The notes: generated by a model not told the origin, from the letters alone. A DNA stretch of 9,225 nucleotides from Deltaproteobacteria bacterium (GCA_013152215.1 JAADGT010000102.1:1-9225), one strand, 5' to 3'; shown: positions 1-5,694, numbered from the stretch's first letter. Numbers and translations are program-made.

Positions 1-107
1 TGAGAGCACGCGCCGCGGGCGCACCGCTCGCGCCGGGCGGCCCGGGCTGCTCGGCCGTCGCGCTTCGTCGGAGCCCCCAGCCCCACCGCCGGAATGGATA
101 TACTTTT
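1..107. other. Left-edge region with no assignable gene
   Basis: This stretch holds no gene I can support. One plus-strand frame is open from base 2 to a TAA at 112-114 and could be the tail of an upstream gene, but its translation is Arg/Pro/Ala-rich low-complexity sequence of the kind any GC-rich DNA gives. Around 93-120 the base composition changes abruptly to AT-rich, which fits a promoter region for the exporter gene that follows. Confidence 0.4.
99..104 (+). promoter_or_regulatory. Possible -10 box (TATACT) upstream of the exporter gene
   Basis: TATACT sits in the only AT-rich patch of the leader, about 90 bases before the chosen TTG start. No convincing TTGACA-like -35 box is visible 16-18 bases upstream, so this is a weak call based on one hexamer and local composition. 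Confidence 0.25.
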
Positions 108-133
108 TTGCGTAACAGAACACTAGCTGCCTG

Positions 134-176
134 GCGGGCCGAAGGCCCCCGACCGACGACCAACGACCGAAGTTAC
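134..176 (+). repeat. Heptamer element, copy 1 (hairpin 15-mer plus three GACCNNN units)
   Basis: The exact 15-mer GCGGGCCGAAGGCCC (134-148) can fold as a GGGCC/GGCCC stem with a GAA loop. After a 2-base spacer come three 7-bp units, GACCGAC, GACCAAC and GACCGAA (151-171), and the tail GTTAC (172-176). The same modules recur at 1776, 5200 and 5718. This copy lies between the possible -10 box and the start codon of the exporter gene, so it may form part of that gene's 5' untranslated leader. Its function is unknown. Confidence 0.85.
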
Positions 177-181
177 TACTG

Positions 182-186
182 GGAGG
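182..186 (+). promoter_or_regulatory. Ribosome binding site deciding a TTG start
   Basis: GGAGG, within a G-rich run at 181-190, ends 8 bases before the TTG at 195. The alternative upstream TTG at 108 has no Shine-Dalgarno sequence and would place the heptamer repeat inside the protein, so the TTG at 195 is preferred. Confidence 0.6.
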
Positions 187-194
187 GGGGCCCT

Positions 195-1130
195 TTGTCA
201 TCCCACACCGCCGTGCTGTCCGGTCCGTCGTCCCGGTGGGTCCACTGGGTCTCGGCGACCTTCGTGATCCTGCTGTGGGGCGGCTCCTACGCGGCGACCC
301 GGGCCGCGGTTCAGGAGTTTCCGCCCCTGCTGCTGGCCTTCCTGCGGTTCGTGCTGGCAGCGACCCTGTTCGGCCCGCTGGTGCGGGCCCGGTGCCGGGG
401 CGTGCGGCTGGCCCCGGAGGATCGGTGGGCCGCGGCCGGGCTGGGGTTCACCGGGGTCACCCTGTACTTCGCGTTCGAAAACCTGGGGCTGGCCCGCACC
501 ACCGCGAGCCACGGGGCGTTGATCATCGCGACGATCCCCCTGGCCACCCAGCTCGCCGAGGCGGTCCGGTCCCGGCGCCGGCCCCGGCTCCGGGTGCTGC
601 TGGGGCTGGGCACGGCCCTGGCAGGGGTGGGGCTGATCGTGGGCGCCGACGAGGGGGCGGGCGCGAGCCTGCTGGGGGATGGGCTCATGTTCGGTGCGGT
701 GTTCGCCTGGCTCGCGTACACTTTCCTGGCCGAGCGCCTGGGGCGGCGGTACCCGAACCTGTGGGTCACCCAGGCGGCCATGGTGGGAGGGGCCGCGTTT
801 CTGGCCCCCCTGGCCGCGGTGGAATGGCTCGTGGCCCCTGCGGTCGGGCTTCCGTCGCCGGGGGCCTGGGCCGCGTTCCTGTACCTCGCGGTGCTGTGCT
901 CGGCCCTGGGGTACCTGCTGTGGAACGCGGCCATCCCGGCGCTGGGGGTCACGGCGGTCAACAACCTGATCTACGGCATCCCCCTGGCGGGTGTGGCCTC
1001 GGGCGTGGTGTTCCTGGGCGAGCCGTTCACCGGCCGCACCGTGTGGGGAGCAGCCCTGGTCCTGGCCGGGGTGTACGCCGCCACCGTGACTCGGGGGTTC
1101 AAGAAAGGCGCAACGGGTGCCGTTCCTTAA
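195..1130 (+). CDS. EamA/DMT-superfamily transporter (10-TM exporter)
   Basis: This 311-residue protein is predicted to be an inner-membrane metabolite exporter of the drug/metabolite transporter superfamily; the substrate cannot be told from sequence. Two EamA repeats are visible, at about residues 21-150 and 160-300. Each consists of alternating hydrophobic segments, with WGGSYAATR in the first helix pair (residues 28-36) and the typical FLGEPFT near the end of the second repeat (273-279). Length matches the usual size of around 300 residues. The TTG at 195 was chosen because GGAGG precedes it and because it starts shortly before the first membrane helix. An in-frame TTG at 108 would add 29 residues encoded largely by a dispersed repeat. 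The gene seems to be monocistronic or to head the run of genes to 3578; a 113-base gap separates it from the next gene. Confidence 0.85.
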   Translation: MSSHTAVLSGPSSRWVHWVSATFVILLWGGSYAATRAAVQEFPPLLLAFLRFVLAATLFGPLVRARCRGVRLAPEDRWAAAGLGFTGVTLYFAFENLGLARTTASHGALIIATIPLATQLAEAVRSRRRPRLRVLLGLGTALAGVGLIVGADEGAGASLLGDGLMFGAVFAWLAYTFLAERLGRRYPNLWVTQAAMVGGAAFLAPLAAVEWLVAPAVGLPSPGAWAAFLYLAVLCSALGYLLWNAAIPALGVTAVNNLIYGIPLAGVASGVVFLGEPFTGRTVWGAALVLAGVYAATVTRGFKKGATGAVP

Positions 1131-1228
1131 TCTGCGCCCCCGAACCGCGTCTCCGAAGGGTGAGACATGCCCTTTCGGCAGGGCCGGAGGCCCGGGGAGG
1201 CGAAGAAAGGGGGAGAATCCAGGCCTCG

Positions 1229-1236
1229 GGAGGTGA
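1229..1236 (+). promoter_or_regulatory. Strong ribosome binding site (GGAGGTGA) for the nuclease-like lipoprotein
   Basis: GGAGGTGA is a full match to the usual anti-Shine-Dalgarno complement and ends 7 bases before the GTG at 1244. It decides the start: the in-frame ATG at 1268 is 31 bases away and has no site of its own. Confidence 0.7.
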
Positions 1237-1243
1237 AAGCACG

Positions 1244-1756
1244 GTGCGGCACCCCGTTCGGACGCGAATGCCCTGGTGGGTTCTGCTGGGAACCGTCCTG
1301 TCCCTGGCCGCGTGCGGCCTGTGGCGGGGTGAGTTCGAGGGCCGGGTGGTGCGGGTGCTCCGGGGCGACACGCTCAAGGTCCAGAAGGAGAACGGCCGGA
1401 TCGTGCGGGTGGTGCTGGCCGGGGTGGACAGCCCCGAAAAGGGCCAGCCGTACGAGAAGCAGGCTCGCAAGTTCACGATGTCCAAGGCCGAGGGCCAGCG
1501 AGTGGTCGTGAAGATGCAGGGCCGGAACCGGTACGGTCACATCCTGGGGGTGGTGATCCTGCCCGGGGGCCGGAACCTGAACCGGATGCTGGTGGAGGAG
1601 GGTCTGGCCTGGGCCGTTCCCGACTACGACGAAGACCCCAAGCTCCGGGAGCTGGAGGCCCGGGCCCGGCGGTTCCGCAAGGGGCTGTGGCGTGGCGAGA
1701 ACCCCGTCCCTCCCTGGGAGTTCCTGCGCAGGAAGAGCTGGCGGGATCACGACTGA
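1244..1756 (+). CDS. Thermonuclease (SNase)-fold lipoprotein, catalytic arginines apparently missing
   Basis: This 170-residue protein starts with a lipoprotein signal: basic MRHPVRTR, a hydrophobic stretch, and lipobox SLAAC with Cys24 as the likely lipidation site, so it is probably membrane-anchored outside the cytoplasm. The rest is a staphylococcal-nuclease-like domain: GDT (residues 41-43), VDSPE (61-65), GQPYEKQA (67-74), RYGH (96-99) and a C-terminal EEGLAW (118-123). In the family, Asp21, Asp40 and Glu43 (S. aureus numbering) bind calcium or act in catalysis, and equivalents are present (D42, D62, E65). The two phosphate-contacting arginines are not in place. The position five before the VD aspartate is Val57, with the nearest Arg (R55) two residues off, and the usual YGR is YGH (His99). 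Activity is therefore doubtful. It may instead bind nucleic acid or another ligand. It is followed after 39 bases by the methyltransferase. Confidence 0.8.
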   Translation: MRHPVRTRMPWWVLLGTVLSLAACGLWRGEFEGRVVRVLRGDTLKVQKENGRIVRVVLAGVDSPEKGQPYEKQARKFTMSKAEGQRVVVKMQGRNRYGHILGVVILPGGRNLNRMLVEEGLAWAVPDYDEDPKLRELEARARRFRKGLWRGENPVPPWEFLRRKSWRDHD

Positions 1757-1775
1757 TTCCGAAATCTGTCTACCC

Positions 1776-1837
1776 GCGGGCCGAAGGCCCCACCCATGAC
1801 CGACGACCGACGACCAACGACCAACGACCGAAGTTAC
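1776..1837 (+). repeat. Heptamer element, copy 2, overlapping the methyltransferase start
   Basis: The exact 15-mer GCGGGCCGAAGGCCC (1776-1790) is followed by a 7-base spacer containing an ATG (CACCCAT then G). Five units follow, GACCGAC, GACCGAC, GACCAAC, GACCAAC and GACCGAA (1798-1832), then GTTAC (1833-1837). This is the longest full copy on the plus strand. The last 42 bases fall inside the open reading frame of the following gene and encode its first 14 residues. Confidence 0.85.
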
Positions 1838-2689
1838 GGAACCTACCGGCTCCTGGACACCGGTGAGGAGCTGCGCCTCGAAGAGGTGGGCCCGCTGCGC
1901 CTGGTGCGCCAGGGGCTGGCAGCGGTGTGGCCTCCGCGGCTGCCCCCGGCCGAGTGGGAGCGGGTCGACGCCGTCCACCACCGGAGCGACAAGGGGGGCG
2001 GGCGGTGGGAGTGGCGCCGGAACGCGCCCCGGGAGTTCCCCATCGCCTACGGGGGCGTGCGGTTCCACGTGCGGTTGACCGACTTCGGTCACCTGGGGCT
2101 CTTTCCGGAGCAGGCGGAGAACTGGGCCTGGCTGAGGCAGACCCTGAAACGGATCGCCCGCGGCGGGCGGCCCCGGGTGCTCAACCTGTTCGCCTACACC
2201 GGCGGCTCCACCCTGGCCTCGGCCCGCGCCGGGGCCGCCCTGGTCCACGTGGACGCGGCCCGGGGGGTGGTGGAGTGGGCTCGGGAGAACGCGCGCCTGA
2301 ACGGCCTGGGCGACCATCCCATCCGCTGGATCGTGGACGACGCCCTGAAGTTCGTGCGGCGTGAGGTTCGGCGGGGCAACCGCTACCAGGGGATCGTGCT
2401 CGACCCCCCCACGTTCGGCCGGGGGCCCAAGGGCCAGGTGTTCAAGATCGAAAACGACCTCGTGCCGCTCCTCGAGGCCTGCGCCCAGATCCTGGCCGAC
2501 GGCCCGGCCTTCGTGCTCCTGAGTTGCCACACCCCGGGGTTCACGCCGACGACCCTGGGAAACCTTCTCGAGGCCGCGGTTCCCCGTCGGCCGGACCGGA
2601 TCGAGACGGGCGAGATGCTCGTGCGCGACGAGACGGGCCGAGCCCTGCCCAGCGGCACGTACGCGCGCTGGGTGTCAGGGGTCGGATGA
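1796..2689 (+). CDS. Class I SAM-dependent methyltransferase (RlmI/RlmK-like, probably RNA)
   Basis: This 297-residue protein has a Rossmann-type methyltransferase core resembling the large-subunit rRNA methyltransferase group (PF10672-like). The SAM-binding motif I is VLNLFAYTGGSTL (residues 128-140), the acidic post-I loop is HVDAARG (151-157), and motif IV is LDPPTFGRG (202-210). The N-terminal part contains LFPEQAENW (102-110), also typical of this group. Substrate is inferred only. The family-like part begins at about residue 17 (YRLLDTGEEL). The preceding residues, MTDDRRPTTNDRSY, are the translation of the heptamer element. No other ATG, GTG or TTG lies in frame between the stop at 1754 and the conserved region, so either this ATG is used or a rare CTG (1766 or 1853) serves. 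No good Shine-Dalgarno sequence precedes it. The stop overlaps the next start as ATGA, implying coupled translation with the trmH-like gene. Confidence 0.82.
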   Translation: MTDDRRPTTNDRSYGTYRLLDTGEELRLEEVGPLRLVRQGLAAVWPPRLPPAEWERVDAVHHRSDKGGGRWEWRRNAPREFPIAYGGVRFHVRLTDFGHLGLFPEQAENWAWLRQTLKRIARGGRPRVLNLFAYTGGSTLASARAGAALVHVDAARGVVEWARENARLNGLGDHPIRWIVDDALKFVRREVRRGNRYQGIVLDPPTFGRGPKGQVFKIENDLVPLLEACAQILADGPAFVLLSCHTPGFTPTTLGNLLEAAVPRRPDRIETGEMLVRDETGRALPSGTYARWVSGVG

Positions 2690-3578
2690 CGCCCCCCTTG
2701 ATCCAAAGCCCCCGAAACCCCCGGATCAAGGCCGTGGCCCGGCTCCTGGCCAGCCGGCGCCACCGGGACCGGGACCGGCTCACCGTGGTGGAGGGGCTGC
2801 GGGAGGTTCGGCGGTGCCTCGATGCCGGCCGACGCCCCACAGAGGCGTTCGTGTGCGAGCCCCTGCTGGACCCGGAGGGGCTCGCCCTGGCCGAGCGGCT
2901 CCGGCGGACCGGGTGCGAGCCCGTGTCGGTGTCGGTCGAGGCGTTCGCCCGGATCGCCTACCGGGAGGAAAGCGGCGGCATCGTGCTGGTGGTCCCCTAC
3001 GACGACACGGCCTTGGACCGGCTCGACCCGCCCGATCCGGCGTTCCTCGTCGTCGTGGAGGGAGCGGAAAAGCCCGGGAACGTGGGAGCCATTCTCCGAA
3101 CGGCCGACGCGGCCGGCGTCCACGGCCTGGTGCTGTGCGGCCGCGGAACGGACCTGCACAACCCCAACGTGATCCGGGCGAGCCTCGGCACCCGGTTCAC
3201 CGTGCCCTGCGCCGAGGCCCCTGCCGACGAAGTGATCGGCTGGCTCCGGCGACGGGGCGTTCAGCCGGTGGTGGCAACTCCCGAAGCGGATCGGGTGTAC
3301 ACACCGGCCCGGTGGCCGTGGTCACGGGCAGCGAGGCCCACGGGCTCTCCGGCGCCTGGAGGCAGGCCGCCGGCCTGCGGGTGCGCATCCCGATGTTCGG
3401 CGCTGCCGACAGCCTCAACCTGGCCACGGCCACGGCCCTGGTGCTGTACGAGGTGGTGCGGCAGCGGCGAGCTAAGGGGCCGAACGCGGCTCTCCGGCAG
3501 GCCTCTTGCCCCTCGATCGGGGAGGAAAGCGCGCCTGCTGTGCCACGCCGGATTGATATGGACCCGGCGGAAAAATAG
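2686..3578 (+). pseudogene. TrmH/SpoU-family RNA methyltransferase, frameshifted near 3300
   Basis: The start is the ATG of an ATGA overlap with the upstream methyltransferase. The first 205 codons give a normal SpoU-type N-terminus: substrate-binding part VVEGLREVRRCLDAG (residues 34-48) and motif 1 EKPGNVGAILRTADAAG (128-144). After VATPEADRVY (ending at 3300) the homology jumps by -1 into another frame. That frame carries motif 2 (TGPVAVVTGSEAHGLS) and motif 3 (IPMFGAADSLNLATATALVLYE), ending VVRQRRA and then a tail to the TAG at 3578. Motifs 2 and 3 form the SAM-binding knot in this family, so the unshifted product, which would read on to 3762 past the bioA start, should be inactive. A few residues normally found before TGPVA also seem absent, favouring a small deletion. 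A sequencing error is the main alternative. No slippery heptamer suggests programmed frameshifting. The last residues are encoded by dispersed repeat R2. Confidence 0.75.
3464..3518 (+). repeat. Dispersed repeat R2, copy 1 (over the 3' end of the trmH-like gene)
   Basis: This 55-base stretch matches 5475-5529 at 50 of 55 positions, starting GCGGCGAGCTAAGGGG and ending TGCCCCTCGATC. It begins where trmH-family proteins normally end and supplies an unusual C-terminal tail. It can form a small hairpin (GGGGCCG with CGGCTCT, including two G-T pairs). At its end CCCC-TCGATC-GGGG can form a second hairpin (3511-3522). A degenerate third relative may lie within the nested inverted repeat at about 3597-3640. 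Confidence 0.8.
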
Positions 3579-3658
3579 GCGCGCCACCTCGGAGGGCGGC
3601 TCCCTTGCCCCTTGCCCCTCCGAGCAGGGGGGGATAGCGCCTATTCGTCCGCCGGGTC
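3561..3658. repeat. Nested 98-bp inverted repeat upstream of bioA
   Basis: The outer arms 3561-3582 and 3637-3658 are complementary at 20 of 22 positions, the only mismatches being two bases in the AAAAAT/ATTCGT part. Inside, CTCGGAGGG (3588-3596) pairs perfectly with CCCTCCGAG (3616-3624), leaving a 19-base pyrimidine-rich loop. The whole can form a two-tier hairpin in DNA or RNA. It lies 63 bases before the bioA start. It could be a non-autonomous mobile element of MITE type, a terminator or processing site after the methyltransferase genes, or a structured bioA leader. There is no clear target-site duplication, and no U-tract follows it. Confidence 0.8.
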
Positions 3659-3661
3659 AAC

Positions 3662-3678
3662 AAGATCAAAGAGATCTT
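3662..3678. repeat. Short palindrome AAGATC-N5-GATCTT
   Basis: The perfect 6-bp arms (3662-3667, 3673-3678) lie 44 bases before the bioA ATG. The site is operator-like in size and place but does not resemble the known BirA or BioQ operators, so any regulatory role is a guess. Confidence 0.35.
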
Positions 3679-3708
3679 CCAGCCTTCCAGTGCGGTGCGC
3701 GACACATC

Positions 3709-3714
3709 GAGAGG
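3709..3714 (+). promoter_or_regulatory. Ribosome binding site for bioA
   Basis: GAGAGG ends 7 bases before the ATG at 3722 but only 1 base before the ATG at 3716, so it supports 3722 as the start. Confidence 0.55.
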
Positions 3715-3721
3715 CATGGAC

Positions 3722-5014
3722 ATGACCGAGCCTTCGTTCGACTGGATCTCCTTCGATCGTGAGCATCTGTGGCACCCCTACACGGCGGTGGAGAGCCCGG
3801 TGCCCGTGTTCCCCGTGGTGGGGGCCCGCGGAGTGAGACTCGAGCTGGCGGACGGTCGGACCTTGGTCGACGGCATGGCCTCCTGGTGGTCGGCCATCCA
3901 CGGCTACAACGTGCCGGAGCTCAACCGGGCGGCCGCCGGGCAGCTCGAACGCATGAGCCACGTGATGTTCGGAGGGCTCACCCATCCCCCCGCCGCCGAG
4001 CTGGGCAGGCTGCTGGTGGAGGTCACGCCCCAGCCCCTGGACCGGGTGTTCTTCTGCGACTCGGGCTCCGTGGCGGTGGAGGTGGCCATCAAGATGGCGC
4101 TCCAGTACTGGCAGGCCCGAGGCCGGCCCGAGAAGCGGCGGCTGCTCACGATTCGCCAGGGCTACCACGGCGACACCTTCGGGGCCATGGCCGTGTGCGA
4201 CCCCGACACCGGCATGCACCGGATCTGGCGGGGCATCCTGCCGGAGCACCTCTTTGCCCCGGCCCCGCGGTGCCGGTTCGAAGACCCTTGGGACGAGGAC
4301 GACATCGCCGAGTTCCGGCGGCTCATCCGGAAACACCGGCACGAGGTGGCGGCGGTGATCCTGGAGCCCGTCGTCCAGGGCGCCGGGGGCATGTGGTTCT
4401 ACTCCCCCGAGTACCTGAGCCGGGTGCGGGAGCTGTGCGACGAGAACGAGGTGCTGCTGATCGCCGACGAGATCGCCACCGGTTTCGGCCGCACCGGCCG
4501 GCTGTTTGCATGCGAGCATGCCGGCATCGCGCCCGACATCCTGTGCGTGGGCAAGGCCCTGACCGGCGGCTACCTGACCCTTGCGGCCACCTTGACCACG
4601 ACGCGGGTCGCCCGGGGGATCTGCTCGGGCGAGCCGGGGGTGTTCCTGCACGGCCCCACGTTCATGGCCAATCCGCTTGCGTGCGCCGTGGCCGCGGCCA
4701 GCGTGCGGCTGCTGCTGGATGGGCCGTGGCAGGAGCGGGTGACCCGGATCGAGCAGGGGCTGCGCCAGGGGCTGGCCCCCTGCGCCGGCCTGCCCCGGGT
4801 GCGCGACGTGCGGGTGCTGGGCGCGATCGGCGTGGTGGAGCTCGAAGAGCCGGTGGACATGGTGAGGGTGCAGCCCCGGTTCGTGGAGGAGGGGGTGTGG
4901 GTCCGGCCGTTCGGTCGGCTCGTGTACGTGATGCCCCCCTACGTGATCTCCCCCGAGGACCTCGCCTTCCTGAGCGCTGCCATCTGCCGGGTGGTGGCCG
5001 AGATCGCCGGGTGA
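3722..5014 (+). CDS. bioA: Adenosylmethionine--8-amino-7-oxononanoate aminotransferase (biotin synthesis)
   Basis: This PLP enzyme transfers the amino group of S-adenosylmethionine to 7-keto-8-aminopelargonate, giving diaminopelargonate in the biotin pathway, in the cytoplasm. The protein has 430 residues, against 429 in E. coli. BioA signatures are HLWHPYTA (residues 16-22) and GMASWWSAIHGYN (51-63). The general class-III aminotransferase motif is LIADEIATGFGRTG (246-259), with D249 expected to contact the PLP ring nitrogen. K278 in VGKALTGGYL is the predicted Schiff-base lysine, and R395 in VWVRPFGRL is the expected substrate carboxylate arginine. All key residues are present and the gene looks intact. 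The ATG at 3722 fits the spacing to GAGAGG; 3716 is the alternative. No other bio genes occur here, so it is a stand-alone locus, preceded by the large inverted repeat and followed by a stem-loop. Confidence 0.95.
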   Translation: MTEPSFDWISFDREHLWHPYTAVESPVPVFPVVGARGVRLELADGRTLVDGMASWWSAIHGYNVPELNRAAAGQLERMSHVMFGGLTHPPAAELGRLLVEVTPQPLDRVFFCDSGSVAVEVAIKMALQYWQARGRPEKRRLLTIRQGYHGDTFGAMAVCDPDTGMHRIWRGILPEHLFAPAPRCRFEDPWDEDDIAEFRRLIRKHRHEVAAVILEPVVQGAGGMWFYSPEYLSRVRELCDENEVLLIADEIATGFGRTGRLFACEHAGIAPDILCVGKALTGGYLTLAATLTTTRVARGICSGEPGVFLHGPTFMANPLACAVAAASVRLLLDGPWQERVTRIEQGLRQGLAPCAGLPRVRDVRVLGAIGVVELEEPVDMVRVQPRFVEEGVWVRPFGRLVYVMPPYVISPEDLAFLSAAICRVVAEIAG

Positions 5015-5017
5015 GCC

Positions 5018-5042
5018 CCGGCCCGTTTCCACGGGGAGCCGG
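5018..5042 (+). terminator. Stem-loop directly after the bioA stop
   Basis: CCCGT-TTCC-ACGGG (5022-5035) forms a perfect 5-bp stem with a 4-base loop. CCGG at 5018-5021 and 5039-5042 extends it by four pairs across a 3-base bulge. It starts 3 bases after the bioA stop, a typical terminator position, but a G-rich stretch rather than a T-run follows. It may be a U-less terminator or an RNA-stabilising hairpin. Confidence 0.4.
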
Positions 5043-5199
5043 AGAGGGGGGCGATTGTGGACCAAATTTCCGGGGAACCCTTGATCCGGCCGGGGGCCTG
5101 ACCGAGAATGGCGAAGGATCTTTTCACGCAAGGCGCTCCAGGCCCTGTGCCCCCGAACCTTGGTGGAACCCGGGAGCCGCCCGGCCGCCTAGCCGCCTA

Positions 5200-5256
5200 G
5201 CGGGCCGAAGGCCCTAGACCGAAGACCGTCGACCGACGACCGCAGACCGAAGTTAC
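5200..5256 (+). repeat. Heptamer element, copy 3
   Basis: The exact 15-mer GCGGGCCGAAGGCCC (5200-5214), preceded by CTAGCCGCCTA, is followed after 2 bases by five units, GACCGAA, GACCGTC, GACCGAC, GACCGCA and GACCGAA (5217-5251), then GTTAC (5252-5256). ATGGAAG follows directly, as in copy 4, but the frame from that ATG stops after 15 codons, so no gene is called. Confidence 0.85.
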
Positions 5257-5337
5257 ATGGAAGCCTCCCCAGGCCCCTGCGGAGCCGTACAACGGGAAGG
5301 GTAGCGTTCGTTGGTCCGGGGCCCATTGCCGGCGGTG

Positions 5338-5424
5338 GGGCATGGGACCTGCTTCCGGCCGCGCGCGAAGCCGGGCATTGCGATTCGCCGCGCAGGCACG
5401 GGGTACCGGCGGTGGTTCCATGAC
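5338..5424 (+). repeat. Dispersed repeat A (inverted partner at 9033-9119)
   Basis: This stretch of about 87 bases matches the reverse complement of 9033-9119 at roughly 80% with a few single-base gaps. The match includes an identical 22-base block around GGCCGCGCGCGAAGCCGGG and the shared block CGCGCAGGCACGGGGTA. CCTGC (5348-5352) and GCAGG (5392-5396) could close a stem around the block; both arms are kept in the other copy. This may be a structured element, but a secondary-structure calculation is needed. Confidence 0.75.
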
Positions 5425-5474
5425 CGTTCGGTGGGGCACGAACGAACTCACGGTACGAGCGCTGGAGGCGCTGC

Positions 5475-5529
5475 GCGGCGAGCTAAGGGGCCGCACGCGG
5501 CTCTCCAGCAGGCCCGATGCCCCTCGATC
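5475..5529 (+). repeat. Dispersed repeat R2, copy 2
   Basis: It matches 3464-3518 at 50 of 55 positions. As in copy 1, the 3' end runs into a hairpin, here CCTCGA (5522-5527) with TCGAGG (5536-5541), although the sequence downstream of the match differs from copy 1. It is followed 21 bases later by heptamer array copy 4. Confidence 0.8.
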
Positions 5530-5550
5530 CCGATGTCGAGGCGATCTTTC

Positions 5551-5590
5551 GACCGACGACCAACGGCTGACGACCAACGACCGAAGTTAC
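5551..5590 (+). repeat. Heptamer array, copy 4 (no hairpin 15-mer)
   Basis: Five 7-bp units, GACCGAC, GACCAAC, GGCTGAC (degenerate), GACCAAC and GACCGAA (5551-5585), are followed by GTTAC and then ATGGAAG as in copy 3. The GCGGGCCGAAGGCCC module is absent. It faces the minus-strand array at 5600-5637. Confidence 0.8.
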
Positions 5591-5599
5591 ATGGAAGGG

Positions 5600-5637
5600 A
5601 ACTTCGGTCACCGGTCTGCGGTCGACGGTCTTCGGTC
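5600..5637 (-). repeat. Heptamer array, copy 6, inverted
   Basis: Read on the minus strand it is GACCGAA, GACCGTC, GACCGCA, GACCGGT and GACCGAA, then GTT. With copy 4 it forms an inverted repeat: GACCGAAGTT (5579-5588) pairs exactly with AACTTCGGTC (5600-5609) across 11 bases, and further GACC/GGTC blocks pair in 7-bp phase outwards. Its first two units equal those of copy 3. Confidence 0.8.
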
Positions 5638-5694
5638 CCTGGCAGGGCAAGAGGCTCTCCCCAGCCCAGGCCGCCCGGCGCCAAGGGCGGATGC

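Noticed and set aside
236..1756. 506-codon reading of the nuclease-like gene starting inside the exporter gene
   Set aside because: The upstream part is a Gly/Pro/Arg-rich shadow of the exporter; a strong GGAGGTGA site and lipoprotein signal mark the real start at 1244.
1127..2530. Long minus-strand open frame (467 codons) opposite the nuclease-like and methyltransferase genes
   Set aside because: It has His/Pro/Gln/Gly-rich composition with no family motifs, is antisense to two clear genes, and is a usual artefact of GC-rich codon bias.
3295..3310. Programmed -1 frameshift in the TrmH-family gene
   Set aside because: The sequence GTGTACACACC offers no X-XXY-YYZ slippery site, and expected residues are missing around the shift, which fits a deletion or sequence error better.
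3662..3678. BirA- or BioQ-type biotin operator upstream of bioA
   Set aside because: The palindrome AAGATC-N5-GATCTT does not resemble the TTGTAAAC-type half sites of known biotin operators; kept only as an unassigned palindrome.
3641..5131. Minus-strand open frame of 496 codons antisense to bioA
   Set aside because: It has the same His/Pro/Arg-rich shadow composition; bioA on the other strand is complete with all catalytic residues.
5254..5305. Short reading frame starting at the ATG after heptamer element copy 3
   Set aside because: It stops after 15 codons and is not conserved in the frame after copy 4; the ATGGAAG following both copies looks like part of the repeat.
5200..5637. CRISPR array
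   Set aside because: Units are 7 bp, contiguous and without spacers; the larger copies are dispersed hundreds to thousands of bases apart, and no cas gene is present.
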